The notes under the pieces: model-generated
Database searches by the model: none
What the model was told of the DNA's origin: nothing
The model's input: the letters and a program-made list of their open reading frames with translations, nothing else
Assembly: GCA_021781855.1 (NCBI GenBank)
Contig: JAJXWC010000032.1
Span: 1-16,465 of the forward strand
Reading direction: 5' to 3'
From: Bacillota bacterium
GTDB lineage: Bacteria > Bacillota > Bacilli > Lactobacillales > Streptococcaceae
DNA: 16,465 nucleotides
In this document: piece by piece, positions 6,492-13,222 of the stretch
Layout of the letters: every line of letters begins with the position of its first letter
Numbering within the stretch: the stretch's first letter is position 1
Program-made: the position numbers and the translations under genes

Positions 6492-6668
6492 ATGTCAAAA
6501 ACACTTGTACGCAAAAACGAATCGCTTGACGACGCACTTCGCCGTTTCAAACGTGCTGTAACAAAGGCTGGAACACTCCAAGAGCTCCGCAAACGCGAAC
6601 ATTACGAAAAACCTTCTGTAAAGCGTAAACGCAAATCAGAAGCTGCACGTAAACGTAAAAAATTCTAA
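6492..6668 (+). CDS. rpsU: 30S ribosomal protein S21
   Basis: The ORF encodes 58 residues beginning MSKTLVRKNESLDDALRRFKR and ending in a Lys/Arg-rich tail KRKSEAARKRKKF, the full usual length of S21 in lactic streptococci. S21 binds the 30S platform near the anti-Shine-Dalgarno end of 16S rRNA and assists initiation. It has its own strong promoter and terminator, so it is monocistronic here. A GGGGTGA element 8-9 nt before the ATG is the ribosome site. Confidence 0.97.
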   Translation: MSKTLVRKNESLDDALRRFKRAVTKAGTLQELRKREHYEKPSVKRKRKSEAARKRKKF

Positions 6669-6680
6669 TGATTTTTGAAT

Positions 6681-6707
6681 CCTTGTCTGCCAGACGAGGT
6701 TTTTTTA
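6681..6707 (+). terminator. rpsU terminator
   Basis: A 7-bp stem (CCTTGTC / GACGAGG, one G-T pair) with loop TGCCA is followed directly by seven T residues. Confidence 0.88.
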
Positions 6708-6708
6708 T

Positions 6709-6746
6709 AACAAGGCTCTGACCACTTAGTCAGAGCCTTGTTTTGA
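6709..6746. terminator. Second, 14-bp terminator-like hairpin containing the end of the YitT-type gene
   Basis: AACAAGGCTCTGAC (6709-6722) pairs perfectly with GTCAGAGCCTTGTT (6729-6742) around loop CACTTA. On the plus strand it is followed by TTGATT. The stop codon of the minus-strand membrane-protein gene (6732-6730) lies at the inner edge of the right arm, so the last codons of that gene form one arm. Confidence 0.7.
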
Positions 6747-7392
6747 TTGGGCGAATAAATTGAAAAATTTTACGTCGATAATCAGGACGTGCAATCAGAC
6801 GAGCGATTTTTGCAAAGATAAATAAGGAAATTAAAGTAGCAAAAGCTGTTCCGATATTCAAAAATGTTAAAATTGCAATTCCCATACCAACAATATCAAC
6901 AGCGAGAACGCCGTAATCAACAGGAAGTTTGAACCAAGCTTCCCCCAGTCTCCCAGTGAGTAAACCGCCGCCAGAAGTGGTTACAGATAAAAGAACGATT
7001 CCGCCACCAATACCTTGAAGCAGTCCAGCAATCAGACCAGAAACGATGAGGTTTGAAAAGATAAATTGCGGCATCGCAAAATTTCCAAAAAGCATTAGCC
7101 ATAGCGTCAGCGCATTCATGACGATGAGCGTCATAATTGCTTCACGGCGTCCCAGCTTTTTCCAAGCGATGAGCAAAAGTGGAGTGCTCAGAAACCAAAA
7201 AACTAGCCCTGTATCAAAACCAAACAAATGATGAGCAATCAGTCCAAAATTAGTAAAACCGCCTGAGGCTAAACCATTTGGAAGCGAAATAGTTTTTACA
7301 GCAAAGGCAAAAATTCCAATGCCTATACTGCCGAGTACGGCATCCAAAATCCAATGCCGGTTGAAGTTGTCAGAACGATTGAATTTTGCCAT
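6730..7392 (-). CDS. YitT/DUF161-type integral membrane protein, lacking the C-terminal DUF2179 domain
   Basis: This 220-residue protein has five to six hydrophobic segments and the YitT-type motifs: ISLPNGLASGGFTNFGLIAHHLFGFDTGLVFWFLSTPLL near residues 35-75, then GIGGGIVLLSVTTSGGG near 127-143. Family members usually run to about 280-290 residues with a soluble DUF2179 domain; here the protein stops after the last membrane segment and a basic tail (ARPDYRRKIFQF). The function of the family is unsettled. AAGGAGAAG is a strong ribosome site. It is transcribed divergently from pgk and its stop codon sits inside a terminator hairpin. Confidence 0.85.
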   Translation of the reverse strand: MAKFNRSDNFNRHWILDAVLGSIGIGIFAFAVKTISLPNGLASGGFTNFGLIAHHLFGFDTGLVFWFLSTPLLLIAWKKLGRREAIMTLIVMNALTLWLMLFGNFAMPQFIFSNLIVSGLIAGLLQGIGGGIVLLSVTTSGGGLLTGRLGEAWFKLPVDYGVLAVDIVGMGIAILTFLNIGTAFATLISLFIFAKIARLIARPDYRRKIFQFIRPIKTRL

Positions 7393-7442
7393 ATTCTTCT
7401 CCTTATATAAAATTTAATTTTTTTTAATGAAATGATAATTCT

Positions 7443-7470
7443 ATTATAATAAAAGTGAAGCTAATCACAA
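7443..7470 (-). promoter_or_regulatory. Promoter of the YitT-type gene
   Basis: On the minus strand TTGTGA (7470-7465) and TATAAT (7448-7443) are separated by 16 nt, about 50 nt before the start codon. Confidence 0.6.
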
Positions 7471-7516
7471 AATAATATTCATTCATAGATTTTCCAAACC
7501 AAAAAAACTGATTTTG

Positions 7517-7525
7517 TGATATAAT
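7517..7525 (+). promoter_or_regulatory. pgk extended -10 promoter
   Basis: TGA-TATAAT forms a perfect extended -10. The -35 region is poor (AACCAA at 17 nt), which an extended -10 can compensate. AGGAG at 7546-7550 serves the ATG at 7561. Confidence 0.7.
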
Positions 7526-7560
7526 TATCTTATCAAAAAATAAATAGGAGATTTCCCAAA

Positions 7561-8757
7561 ATGGCAAAATTGACTGTTAAAGACGTTGAACTCAAGGGCA
7601 AAAAAGTTCTTGTACGTGTGGACTTTAATGTTCCAATCAAAGACGGTGTCATCACAAACGATAATCGAATTACGGCTGCATTGCCTACCATCAAGTATAT
7701 TCTTGAACAAGGCGGTCGCGCAATCCTCTTTTCTCACCTTGGTCGTGTAAAAACAGAAGAAGATAAAGCTGGTAAGTCACTTGCTCCAGTTGCTGCAGCA
7801 CTTGCAGCTAAGCTTGGCAAAGGTGTGCTGTTTGTTGAAGAAACACGTGGTGCAAAACTTGAAAATGCAGTAAATTCACTTAAAGACGGTGAAATTTTGC
7901 TCGTTGAAAATACACGTTTCGAAGATATCGACGGCAAGAAAGAAAGCAAAAATGACCCAGAACTTGGTAAATACTGGGCTTCACTTGGTGATGGTATTTT
8001 CGTCAATGATGCTTTCGGTACGGCTCACCGTGCGCATGCGTCAAACGTCGGGATTTCTGCAAACGTAAAATACGCTGTTGCTGGTTTCCTGCTTGAAAAT
8101 GAAATTGCTTATATTCAAGAAGCCGTTGAAGCACCTGTTCGTCCATTTATCGCTATCCTTGGCGGTTCAAAAGTTTCAGACAAAATCGGTGTTATTGAAA
8201 ACCTTCTTTCTAAAGCTGATAAAGTCATCATCGGTGGCGGCATGGCTTATACGTTCTTGAAAGCTCAAGGCTATGAAATCGGCACGTCACTTGTTGAAGA
8301 TGACAAACTTGATTTGGCTAAAGATTTACTTGAAAAAGCGGCAGGCAAACTTGTATTGCCTATTGACCATAAAGTCGCAAATGCTTTCTCTGGCTACACT
8401 GAAGTCAAAGAAACAGTTGACCAAAATATTCCTGTAGGCTTCATGGGACTTGATGTCGCAAGCAAAACGATTGCAGACTACAGCACGCAGCTTGAAGGTG
8501 CTAAGACAGTTGTTTGGAATGGCCCAGTTGGTGTCTTTGAAAATCCTGATTTCCAAGCGGGTACGATTGGCTTGATGGAAGCTATCGTGAAACAACCAGA
8601 TGTGAAATCAATCATCGGCGGTGGCGATTCTGCAGCAGCAGCGATTAATCTTGGCTACGCTGATAAATTCAGCTGGATTTCTACTGGTGGTGGCGCTTCT
8701 ATGGAACTCCTCGAAGGTAAAGTACTTCCTGGACTTGCTGCTTTGACAGACAAATAA
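7561..8757 (+). CDS. pgk: Phosphoglycerate kinase
   Basis: The 398-residue protein is full length for bacterial PGK. It catalyses 1,3-bisphosphoglycerate + ADP to 3-phosphoglycerate + ATP in glycolysis, in the cytosol. The N-terminal signature VLVRVDFNVPIKDG is at residues 15-28, followed by DNRITAALPTIKYIL, SHLGRV, LLVENTRFE and FVNDAFGTAHRAHAS. The C-terminal nucleotide domain has LGGSKVSDKI, IIGGGMAYTFL, VWNGPVGVFE near 318-327 and GGGDSAAA / STGGGASMELLEG. Codon use is biased to highly expressed gene preferences. It is monocistronic, with its own promoter and terminator. Confidence 0.98.
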   Translation: MAKLTVKDVELKGKKVLVRVDFNVPIKDGVITNDNRITAALPTIKYILEQGGRAILFSHLGRVKTEEDKAGKSLAPVAAALAAKLGKGVLFVEETRGAKLENAVNSLKDGEILLVENTRFEDIDGKKESKNDPELGKYWASLGDGIFVNDAFGTAHRAHASNVGISANVKYAVAGFLLENEIAYIQEAVEAPVRPFIAILGGSKVSDKIGVIENLLSKADKVIIGGGMAYTFLKAQGYEIGTSLVEDDKLDLAKDLLEKAAGKLVLPIDHKVANAFSGYTEVKETVDQNIPVGFMGLDVASKTIADYSTQLEGAKTVVWNGPVGVFENPDFQAGTIGLMEAIVKQPDVKSIIGGGDSAAAAINLGYADKFSWISTGGGASMELLEGKVLPGLAALTDK

Positions 8758-8760
8758 TGT

Positions 8761-8788
8761 AAAAGCGGACGAAAGTCCGTTTTTTTTA
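8761..8788 (+). terminator. pgk terminator
   Basis: Stem CGGAC (8766-8770), GAAA tetraloop, GTCCG (8775-8779) and eight to nine T residues. The flanking AAAAG/TTTTT extends the stem. Confidence 0.93.
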
Positions 8789-9017
8789 TGTTCCAAAATT
8801 GAGCTTGGCAAGGGCATGATATCTTTGGATTCTGGACAACGAAAGCTTATGTGCCCTTCTGCAAGGTAAAACGGCAAGCTTTAACTTTAGGCTCTTGCTT
8901 CATTTGTGAGGGGGAAGAAGCTTTCACAGATGAAACAATCGCTTTAAATGATACAATTTGTCATCAATAAATTAAATCTTTCAACTTTTCTGTAAGAGAA
9001 TTTGCTCAAAAATCTTG
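8789..9017. other. Structured non-coding spacer between pgk and the ECF gene
   Basis: No credible gene is present. There are two nested pairings: AGCTTG (8802-8807) with CAAGCT (8875-8880), and inside it AAGGGCA (8810-8816) with TGCCCTT (8852-8858). Further on is a hairpin with arms TTCAT-T-TGTGA (about 8899-8909) and TCACA-G-ATGAA (about 8924-8934). All of these lie upstream of the TATAAT at 9018, so they would not be in the leader of the ECF gene unless an earlier promoter exists. Confidence 0.5.
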
Positions 9018-9023
9018 TATAAT
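9018..9023 (+). promoter_or_regulatory. -10 box of the ECF S-component gene
   Basis: TATAAT lies 33 nt before the GTG start; no good -35 is visible at 16-18 nt upstream. Confidence 0.55.
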
Positions 9024-9055
9024 AGTGAACAATCTTGAATTGGGAGGAGTATTTT

Positions 9056-9646
9056 GTGAACCAAAAGAAAAAAAGAACTTTGCGGCAATTGATGCTTGGA
9101 GCAATGTTAATGGGCTTGGGGATTGTTATTCCGATTGTAATGCCGGCAAAAATTGTAATTGGACCGGCGTCATTTACGTTGGCCTCGCATGTACCAGTCA
9201 TGGCAGCGATGTTTTTTAGTCCTTATTTAACGGTATTTGTGGCTTTAGGGACAGCCATTGGCTTTTTGCTTGCCATTCCTGTAGCGACAATTTGGCTACG
9301 GGCATTGACTCACCTAGTAAGTATGGGAATTGGAGCTTTTGTGCTTGCTAAAATGCCTGATTTGGTAAATAAAAGAGTCAAATTTCAGATTTTCAATTTA
9401 TTATTGGGAATTTTTCATGCCGCACTTGAAGTTCTGGTTGTTTGGATTTTTTATGCCGTAGGCATGGCACCGCTAGAACCGCAGGCACTGCTAGGTTTAC
9501 TCTTGCTGATTGGATTTGGCGGTATTATTCAAAGTATGATTGATTTCAATCTGGCATTTATGCTATGTAAATTCTTGAGTAAAATGGTCAATATTGAAAT
9601 TTTTGCGCGTGCTAAAGCGAAATTAACAATGAACTTGGCAGAATGA
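9056..9646 (+). CDS. ECF transporter S component (vitamin uptake; NiaX-like candidate)
   Basis: The 196-residue protein is very hydrophobic, with about six membrane segments, and opens with a basic MNQKKKRTLRQLMLGAMLMGLGIVIPIVMP. The segment KIVIGPASFTLASHVPVMAAMFFSP and the small-residue-rich first helix (LGAMLMGLG, matching the AxxxA contact used with EcfT) are typical of substrate-binding S components of energy-coupling-factor transporters. The shared EcfA/A'/T module is not in the window, as usual for group II systems. I favour a niacin-type (NiaX) specificity from general resemblance, but this is not firm; folate or another vitamin is possible. The GTG at 9056 is chosen over the TTG at 9035 because GGGAGGAG lies 6 nt before it and the TTG would sit upstream of that ribosome site. 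Confidence 0.78.
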   Translation: MNQKKKRTLRQLMLGAMLMGLGIVIPIVMPAKIVIGPASFTLASHVPVMAAMFFSPYLTVFVALGTAIGFLLAIPVATIWLRALTHLVSMGIGAFVLAKMPDLVNKRVKFQIFNLLLGIFHAALEVLVVWIFYAVGMAPLEPQALLGLLLLIGFGGIIQSMIDFNLAFMLCKFLSKMVNIEIFARAKAKLTMNLAE

Positions 9647-9734
9647 AGTAAAGGCTAAGTTTGAAGTTTGGTGTCAAGATAAAGGAACGATTGCCTGACT
9701 GTTAGCACAGTAGTGCAAATATTGAGACAGAAAT

Positions 9735-9759
9735 AAAGGAGCATTTCGGCTTCTTTTTT
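9735..9759 (+). terminator. Terminator of the ECF S-component gene
   Basis: AAAGGAGC (about 9735-9742) pairs with GCTTCTTT (9749-9756, one G-T pair) around loop ATTTCG, followed by T residues. The end of its T run merges with the TGA-TACAAT promoter of the next gene. Confidence 0.78.
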
Positions 9760-9767
9760 GATACAAT
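9759..9767 (+). promoter_or_regulatory. Extended -10 promoter placing transcription start at the ATG
   Basis: TGA-TACAAT is an extended -10 whose last base is 6 nt before the ATG at 9774. The transcription start would therefore coincide with the start codon, consistent with a leaderless mRNA. Confidence 0.5.
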
Positions 9768-9773
9768 TAGAAT

Positions 9774-10127
9774 ATGAAAAAAAGGAAAATATTTTTCTTG
9801 TTCATCTTTATTTTTTTATTGGCTGTAATTGTGATGGGATTTGAAGCGACTCATTTAAACTTGGAAAAAGATAAAGTGAAATTGCTTAAAGGAGGTAATC
9901 CTTATCCTACCATAGTGGAATATAAAGGTGTGAAATATGAAAAATGGCAACTTCTAAACCAAGGACAGGTAAAACTGCCGAAGTATCATTTAGCTGACTT
10001 TATTAATAAAATGAGTCCAGAAAATTTGATGTTTTATCGGGTGCAGGCGCATAATAATCTGCTCGCCTGTCTGGATAATAATTTTGAGAGTCCTCATGCG
10101 CAGTATTATCAAAAAATTTTGAAGTGA
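9774..10127 (+). CDS. Small membrane-anchored or secreted protein of unknown function
   Basis: I do not recognise this 117-residue protein. It starts MKKRKIFFLFIFIFLLAVIVMGFEA, a basic N-terminus with one strongly hydrophobic segment (residues 6-21), so it is an uncleaved anchor or a signal peptide. No lipobox cysteine follows it. The rest (about 95 residues) is polar, with VEYKGVKYEKWQLLNQGQV, a hint of a small beta-rich domain, and then a helical YHLADFINKMSPENLMFYRVQAHNNLL. No ribosome site lies in front of the ATG: the nearest AAGGAG is 32 nt upstream in the stem of the preceding terminator. Instead an extended -10 is 6 nt away. It stands alone between a terminator and a 144-nt spacer. 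Confidence 0.65.
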   Translation: MKKRKIFFLFIFIFLLAVIVMGFEATHLNLEKDKVKLLKGGNPYPTIVEYKGVKYEKWQLLNQGQVKLPKYHLADFINKMSPENLMFYRVQAHNNLLACLDNNFESPHAQYYQKILK

Positions 10128-10271
10128 CGACTTCATCTGTGAGGGATTACGGATGTTAGGGGGCATGTTATGTCAGGTCACCATATCGCTTCGCTCTGCT
10201 AGCCATTCGACCACTTGTGGTAAGAAGCGGAAGAATAATCAGGCACTTGCTAGGTTAAAATAGGTAAATAA
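10128..10271. other. Non-coding spacer with small hairpins
   Basis: It contains a perfect ACCAC-TT-GTGGT dyad (10210-10221) and the strings CTTCATCTGTGAGGG (near 10130) and ATGTCAGG (near 10163). These recur in the spacers at 8899-8935 and 13134-13144 respectively. No terminator with a T run, and no convincing promoter for the methyltransferase gene, was found. Confidence 0.4.
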
Positions 10272-11444
10272 ATGAAAAAAATCACAGTAAAAGTGCAGGC
10301 AGCAAAAAAGCTGCGTGCAGGCTATCCTTTGTTGGTGGCAGAAGATTTGACGGATTTGTCAAATCTTAAGGAAGACGATTTTGCGCAATTTTATGATGAA
10401 AAGCAGCATTTTATTGGAACAGGCTATTTGTCAAAGCAAAATAAGGGCATTGGTTGGCTCTTGACACATTCTGAGAGGTTTGTCAAAGCAGATTTTTATG
10501 CGGAAAAATTTTTGAATGCTCGAAAATTGCGCATTTCTTTTTTTAATGATGAGCTGACAACAGCATTTAGGCTTTTCAATGGAGAAGGGGATGGCTTAGG
10601 TGGTTTGACAGTAGATTTTTATGCTGATTTTGCAGTTTTCAACTGGTACAATCCATTTATTTACACGCAAAAGGATGAGATTTTATCTGCTTTTAAAGCA
10701 ATTTTTCCAGAAATTAAAGGAATTTATGAGAAATGTCGTTTTGAGGGAGGATGTGAAAGTCAGCATATTTTTGGAGAAAATGCTCCAGAACCGTTGTTGG
10801 TACTGGAAAATGGTGTTAAATATGCAACTTATCTTAACGAAGGATTGATGACAGGCATTTTTCTTGACCAAAAAAATGTACGCGGCAAACTCGTAAACGG
10901 TTTAGCGGCAGGAAAAACGTTGCTCAATATGTTTAGCTATACAGGTGCCTTTTCCAGTGCAGCAGCAGTTGGTGGTGCTAGCCAAACAACGAGTGTAGAC
11001 CTTGCTAAACGTTCACTTGACAAGACGCGCGAGCAGTTCTCAGCCAATGGGATTGCACCAGAGACTCAAAAAATTTATGTCATGGATGTGTTTGGTTATT
11101 TTTCTTATGCAAGAAAAAAGGAACTTAGTTATGACCTTATTGTGCTTGACCCGCCGTCTTTTGCGCGCAATGGGAAGAAAACTTTTTCGGTGGCAAAAAA
11201 TTACGGAGAATTGGTTGAATCCTCAATTGAGATTTTGGCTGAAAATGGTATAATTATTGCTTCAACCAATGCTGCCAATGTCTCACGTGAGAAATTCCGT
11301 CAACTTGTAGAAGCTGCTTTGAAAAAGAAAAAAGTACCGTTCACAATTTTTCAAGAGGAGCATTTGCCAGCAGATTTTCATGTGGCGCGTGAATTTCCAG
11401 AAGGAGATTATTTGAAGGTGCTATTTATTAAGGTTGAGAAATGA
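10272..11444 (+). CDS. RlmI-like class I SAM-dependent rRNA methyltransferase
   Basis: The 390-residue protein has the RlmI/RlmK domain order. An N-terminal PUA-like RNA-binding domain (residues 1-70, GTGYLSKQNKGIGWLLT) is followed by a linking domain with NGEGDGLGGLTVDFYADF and ENGVKYATYLNEGLMTGIFLDQKNVR. The C-terminal Rossmann methyltransferase has motif I LLNMFSYTGAFS (217-228), an acidic SVDLAKRSL, the MDVF acidic residue and the catalytic-region VLDPPSFARNG (291-301). The closest characterised relatives make m5C in 23S rRNA; the exact target here is inferred. The ribosome site is only AGGTAA, 5 nt before the ATG. It is convergent with the flavoprotein gene and shares its terminator. Confidence 0.9.
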   Translation: MKKITVKVQAAKKLRAGYPLLVAEDLTDLSNLKEDDFAQFYDEKQHFIGTGYLSKQNKGIGWLLTHSERFVKADFYAEKFLNARKLRISFFNDELTTAFRLFNGEGDGLGGLTVDFYADFAVFNWYNPFIYTQKDEILSAFKAIFPEIKGIYEKCRFEGGCESQHIFGENAPEPLLVLENGVKYATYLNEGLMTGIFLDQKNVRGKLVNGLAAGKTLLNMFSYTGAFSSAAAVGGASQTTSVDLAKRSLDKTREQFSANGIAPETQKIYVMDVFGYFSYARKKELSYDLIVLDPPSFARNGKKTFSVAKNYGELVESSIEILAENGIIIASTNAANVSREKFRQLVEAALKKKKVPFTIFQEEHLPADFHVAREFPEGDYLKVLFIKVEK

Positions 11445-11497
11445 TTAATGAAAAATTTTCTCGAATTTTCATATCTTCTAAAAATCACTTATTTTAC

Positions 11498-11535
11498 ACA
11501 AAAAGAACCTATTTGTCAGGTTCTTTTTGTATTTT
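11498..11535. terminator. Bidirectional terminator shared by methyltransferase and flavoprotein genes
   Basis: ACAAAAAGAACCT (11498-11510) pairs perfectly with AGGTTCTTTTTGT (11518-11530) around a 7-nt loop, followed by ATTTTC. The T-rich arm gives the U tract in either direction. The stop codon of the minus-strand gene (11518-11516) lies at the loop edge. Confidence 0.9.
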
Positions 11536-12775
11536 CAGCGGCATGGAATCCGGCAACCCAGCCCGTGACAAAGGCGCAAGTGACATTGTAACCACCTGTA
11601 TAACCGTTGATATCCAGTAGTTCACCAGTCATATAAAGTCCGTCTGTCAGTTTGCTTTCAAGAGTTTTAGGATTGATTTCTTTGAGCGAGACACCGCCAC
11701 CCGTAACGAAAGATTTTTCGATGGGGAAAGTACTGTCAATTTTGATTGGGAAAGCCTTCAACAAGCTTACAAAAATTTCCAACTGTTTGCTGTTAAGTTG
11801 TTTTGCAGGAAGTTCAGATGAAATTTCTGCCTGACAAAGTAAAAAAAGGAGCAAACGTTCTTGCAAAAGTCCTGAAAAAGCATTTTTGACGGATTTATCT
11901 GTTTTTGACCGTTTGGTCAAATCGGTCAAAAGTTCATTTGACGAGGATTTAGGAAAATTATCCAGTAAAACAGTCACGGATTGCCCATCTTTTTCCAAGC
12001 ATTTGTTGATAAAACTTGAGCAACGCAAAGCTGCTGGCCCACTCAAACCAAAATGTGTAAAAAGTAAGTCATGACGGTGTTTAACAATGATTTTTCCCTT
12101 TGCATTTTTTACCGAAAGTTCGACTTCACGAAGCGAAATGCCTTGCAAAGTTTTGTCTAAAATAAATTTTTCATGAGAAATCAGCGCCGATTCTGTCGCA
12201 TATAGTGGTGTGATTGTATGTCCCGCCATTTGAGCAAAAAGATACCCGTCACCTGTTGAGCCTGTTGAAGAATAAGCTTTTCCGCCTGTAGACAAAATAA
12301 CAGAAGAAGCAAGAAAAGAAGTAGTTTCCGTTTCCGCACCAATTACGGTATTATTCGTCACAAGCAGTTTTTTTACAGTTGAACTCGAAAAAAGATTCAC
12401 GCCCAACTGTAAAAGTCGCTTTGAAAGTGTATCAACAATCGTTTGAGATTTGTTCGTCACAGGAAACATTCGCCCGTGGTCTTCTTCCTTGAGCGGTGCG
12501 CCATTTTGCTCAAAAAAATTAATAATATCCAGATTAGAAAATTGAGTGAAAGCACTGTGCAAGAAACGGCCATTTCCTGGAACATTGCTGATAATTTCCT
12601 CAACAGATTGCCGATTAGTCACATTGCAGCGCCCACCGCCTGTTAGAAGTAGTTTTTTACCCACCCGTTTATTTTTGTCAATCAGCGCTACTTTTGCGCC
12701 ATTCTCTGCTGCCGAAATTGCAGCCATCATGCCGCTAGGACCAGCACCGACAACGATTACATCGAATTTATTCAT
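11516..12775 (-). CDS. HI0933/YhiN-family FAD-dependent oxidoreductase
   Basis: The 419-residue protein has an N-terminal FAD-binding Rossmann motif VIVVGAGPSGMMAAISAAENGAKVALIDKN. It is followed by the HI0933-family signature KLLLTGGGRCNVTN (41-54), then GRMFPVTNKSQTIVD and STGGKAYSSTGSTGDGYLFA. Near the C-terminus are FVTGGGVSLKEINPKTLESK and GLYMTGELLDINGYTGGYNVTCAFVTGWVAG, completing the FAD site. Members are flavoproteins of poorly defined reaction; a few act on steroid or other enone substrates. The start is fixed by the N-terminal flavin motif, yet there is no ribosome site: TGT-TATAAT ends 5 nt before the ATG. Its last codons form one arm of the terminator. Confidence 0.92.
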   Translation of the reverse strand: MNKFDVIVVGAGPSGMMAAISAAENGAKVALIDKNKRVGKKLLLTGGGRCNVTNRQSVEEIISNVPGNGRFLHSAFTQFSNLDIINFFEQNGAPLKEEDHGRMFPVTNKSQTIVDTLSKRLLQLGVNLFSSSTVKKLLVTNNTVIGAETETTSFLASSVILSTGGKAYSSTGSTGDGYLFAQMAGHTITPLYATESALISHEKFILDKTLQGISLREVELSVKNAKGKIIVKHRHDLLFTHFGLSGPAALRCSSFINKCLEKDGQSVTVLLDNFPKSSSNELLTDLTKRSKTDKSVKNAFSGLLQERLLLFLLCQAEISSELPAKQLNSKQLEIFVSLLKAFPIKIDSTFPIEKSFVTGGGVSLKEINPKTLESKLTDGLYMTGELLDINGYTGGYNVTCAFVTGWVAGFHAAENTKRT

Positions 12776-12780
12776 ACTTA

Positions 12781-12789
12781 ATTATAACA
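12781..12789 (-). promoter_or_regulatory. Extended -10 promoter directly before the flavoprotein ATG
   Basis: On the minus strand TGT-TATAAT is followed by TAAGT and then ATG. The predicted start of transcription is at or within 1-2 nt of the A of the ATG. Confidence 0.6.
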
Positions 12790-13222
12790 AAAATTGATTC
12801 GTTTCTGTTTTTAACGTAGCAAGTGCGTGCTAATTTCTTCGCCCCTCACCACAGGCATCCATTTGCTCTATCTCCACGTTGTTACGAAAGACGTAAACTT
12901 CGTTTACTCTATCTGCAACCTTAACAGCACACTACGAAAGATGAGAGCTTCGCTCTCTCTATCTGCAACCTCAACAGTACACCGTACTATTGAGCTGTTA
13001 ACCTGTCGATTTCACTAACCGACTAAAGTCGCAAGACGGCGAGGTAAGCAGCACAAAGCTATACTTTTGTTCTACTGCCGTAGGGTCAGTCGCTTCAGCG
13101 ACTAGACTTCTCGGACAGGGGACCTGATATCGCAGATGTCAGGTTGTTCTTTAACATTGATGGGGGAGAAAGAATCCCCCCTCTACTGATGAAGTAAGTA
13201 ACCGCCTCAATAGAGTGTGCAG
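12790..13222. other. Hairpin-rich non-coding region with tandem repeats
   Basis: No believable gene lies in these 430 nt. The content is: a degenerate CTCTATCT element near 12867; two 50-nt repeat units (12883-12982); a CGACT-AA-AGTCG dyad (13020-13031); an AGTCGC-TTCA-GCGACT hairpin (13088-13103); a hairpin with arms ACCTGA-T-ATC and GAT-G-TCAGGT (13122-13144); and GGGGGA/TCCCCC arms around GAAAGAA (about 13163-13181). The last may help end the ABC operon but has no T run. Confidence 0.7.
12883..12982. repeat. Two tandem 50-bp units with covarying hairpin
   Basis: Both units begin TACGAAAGA and share TCTATCTGCAACCT and AACAG; 41 of 50 positions are identical. Each carries a 6-bp stem with a TTC triloop at unit positions 11-25: GTAAAC/GTTTAC in unit 1 and GAGAGC/GCTCTC in unit 2. 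Confidence 0.9.

Noticed and set aside
8608..8877. Minus-strand 89-residue ORF spanning the pgk end
   Set aside because: It overlaps pgk and its terminator on the opposite strand and has no ribosome site or recognisable domain.
8789..9017. Riboswitch controlling the vitamin transporter
   Set aside because: The stem-loops lie upstream of the visible -10 box and match no riboswitch core I can recognise.
9035..9055. TTG start for the ECF S component
   Set aside because: It lies upstream of the GGGAGGAG ribosome site; GTG at 9056 has ideal spacing.
12883..12982. CRISPR array
   Set aside because: The two 50-bp units are directly adjacent without unique spacers and differ within the stem.
12827..13018. 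63-residue ORF in the spacer after the flavoprotein gene
   Set aside because: It runs through the tandem repeats, has no ribosome site and has Leu/Ser-rich low-information sequence.
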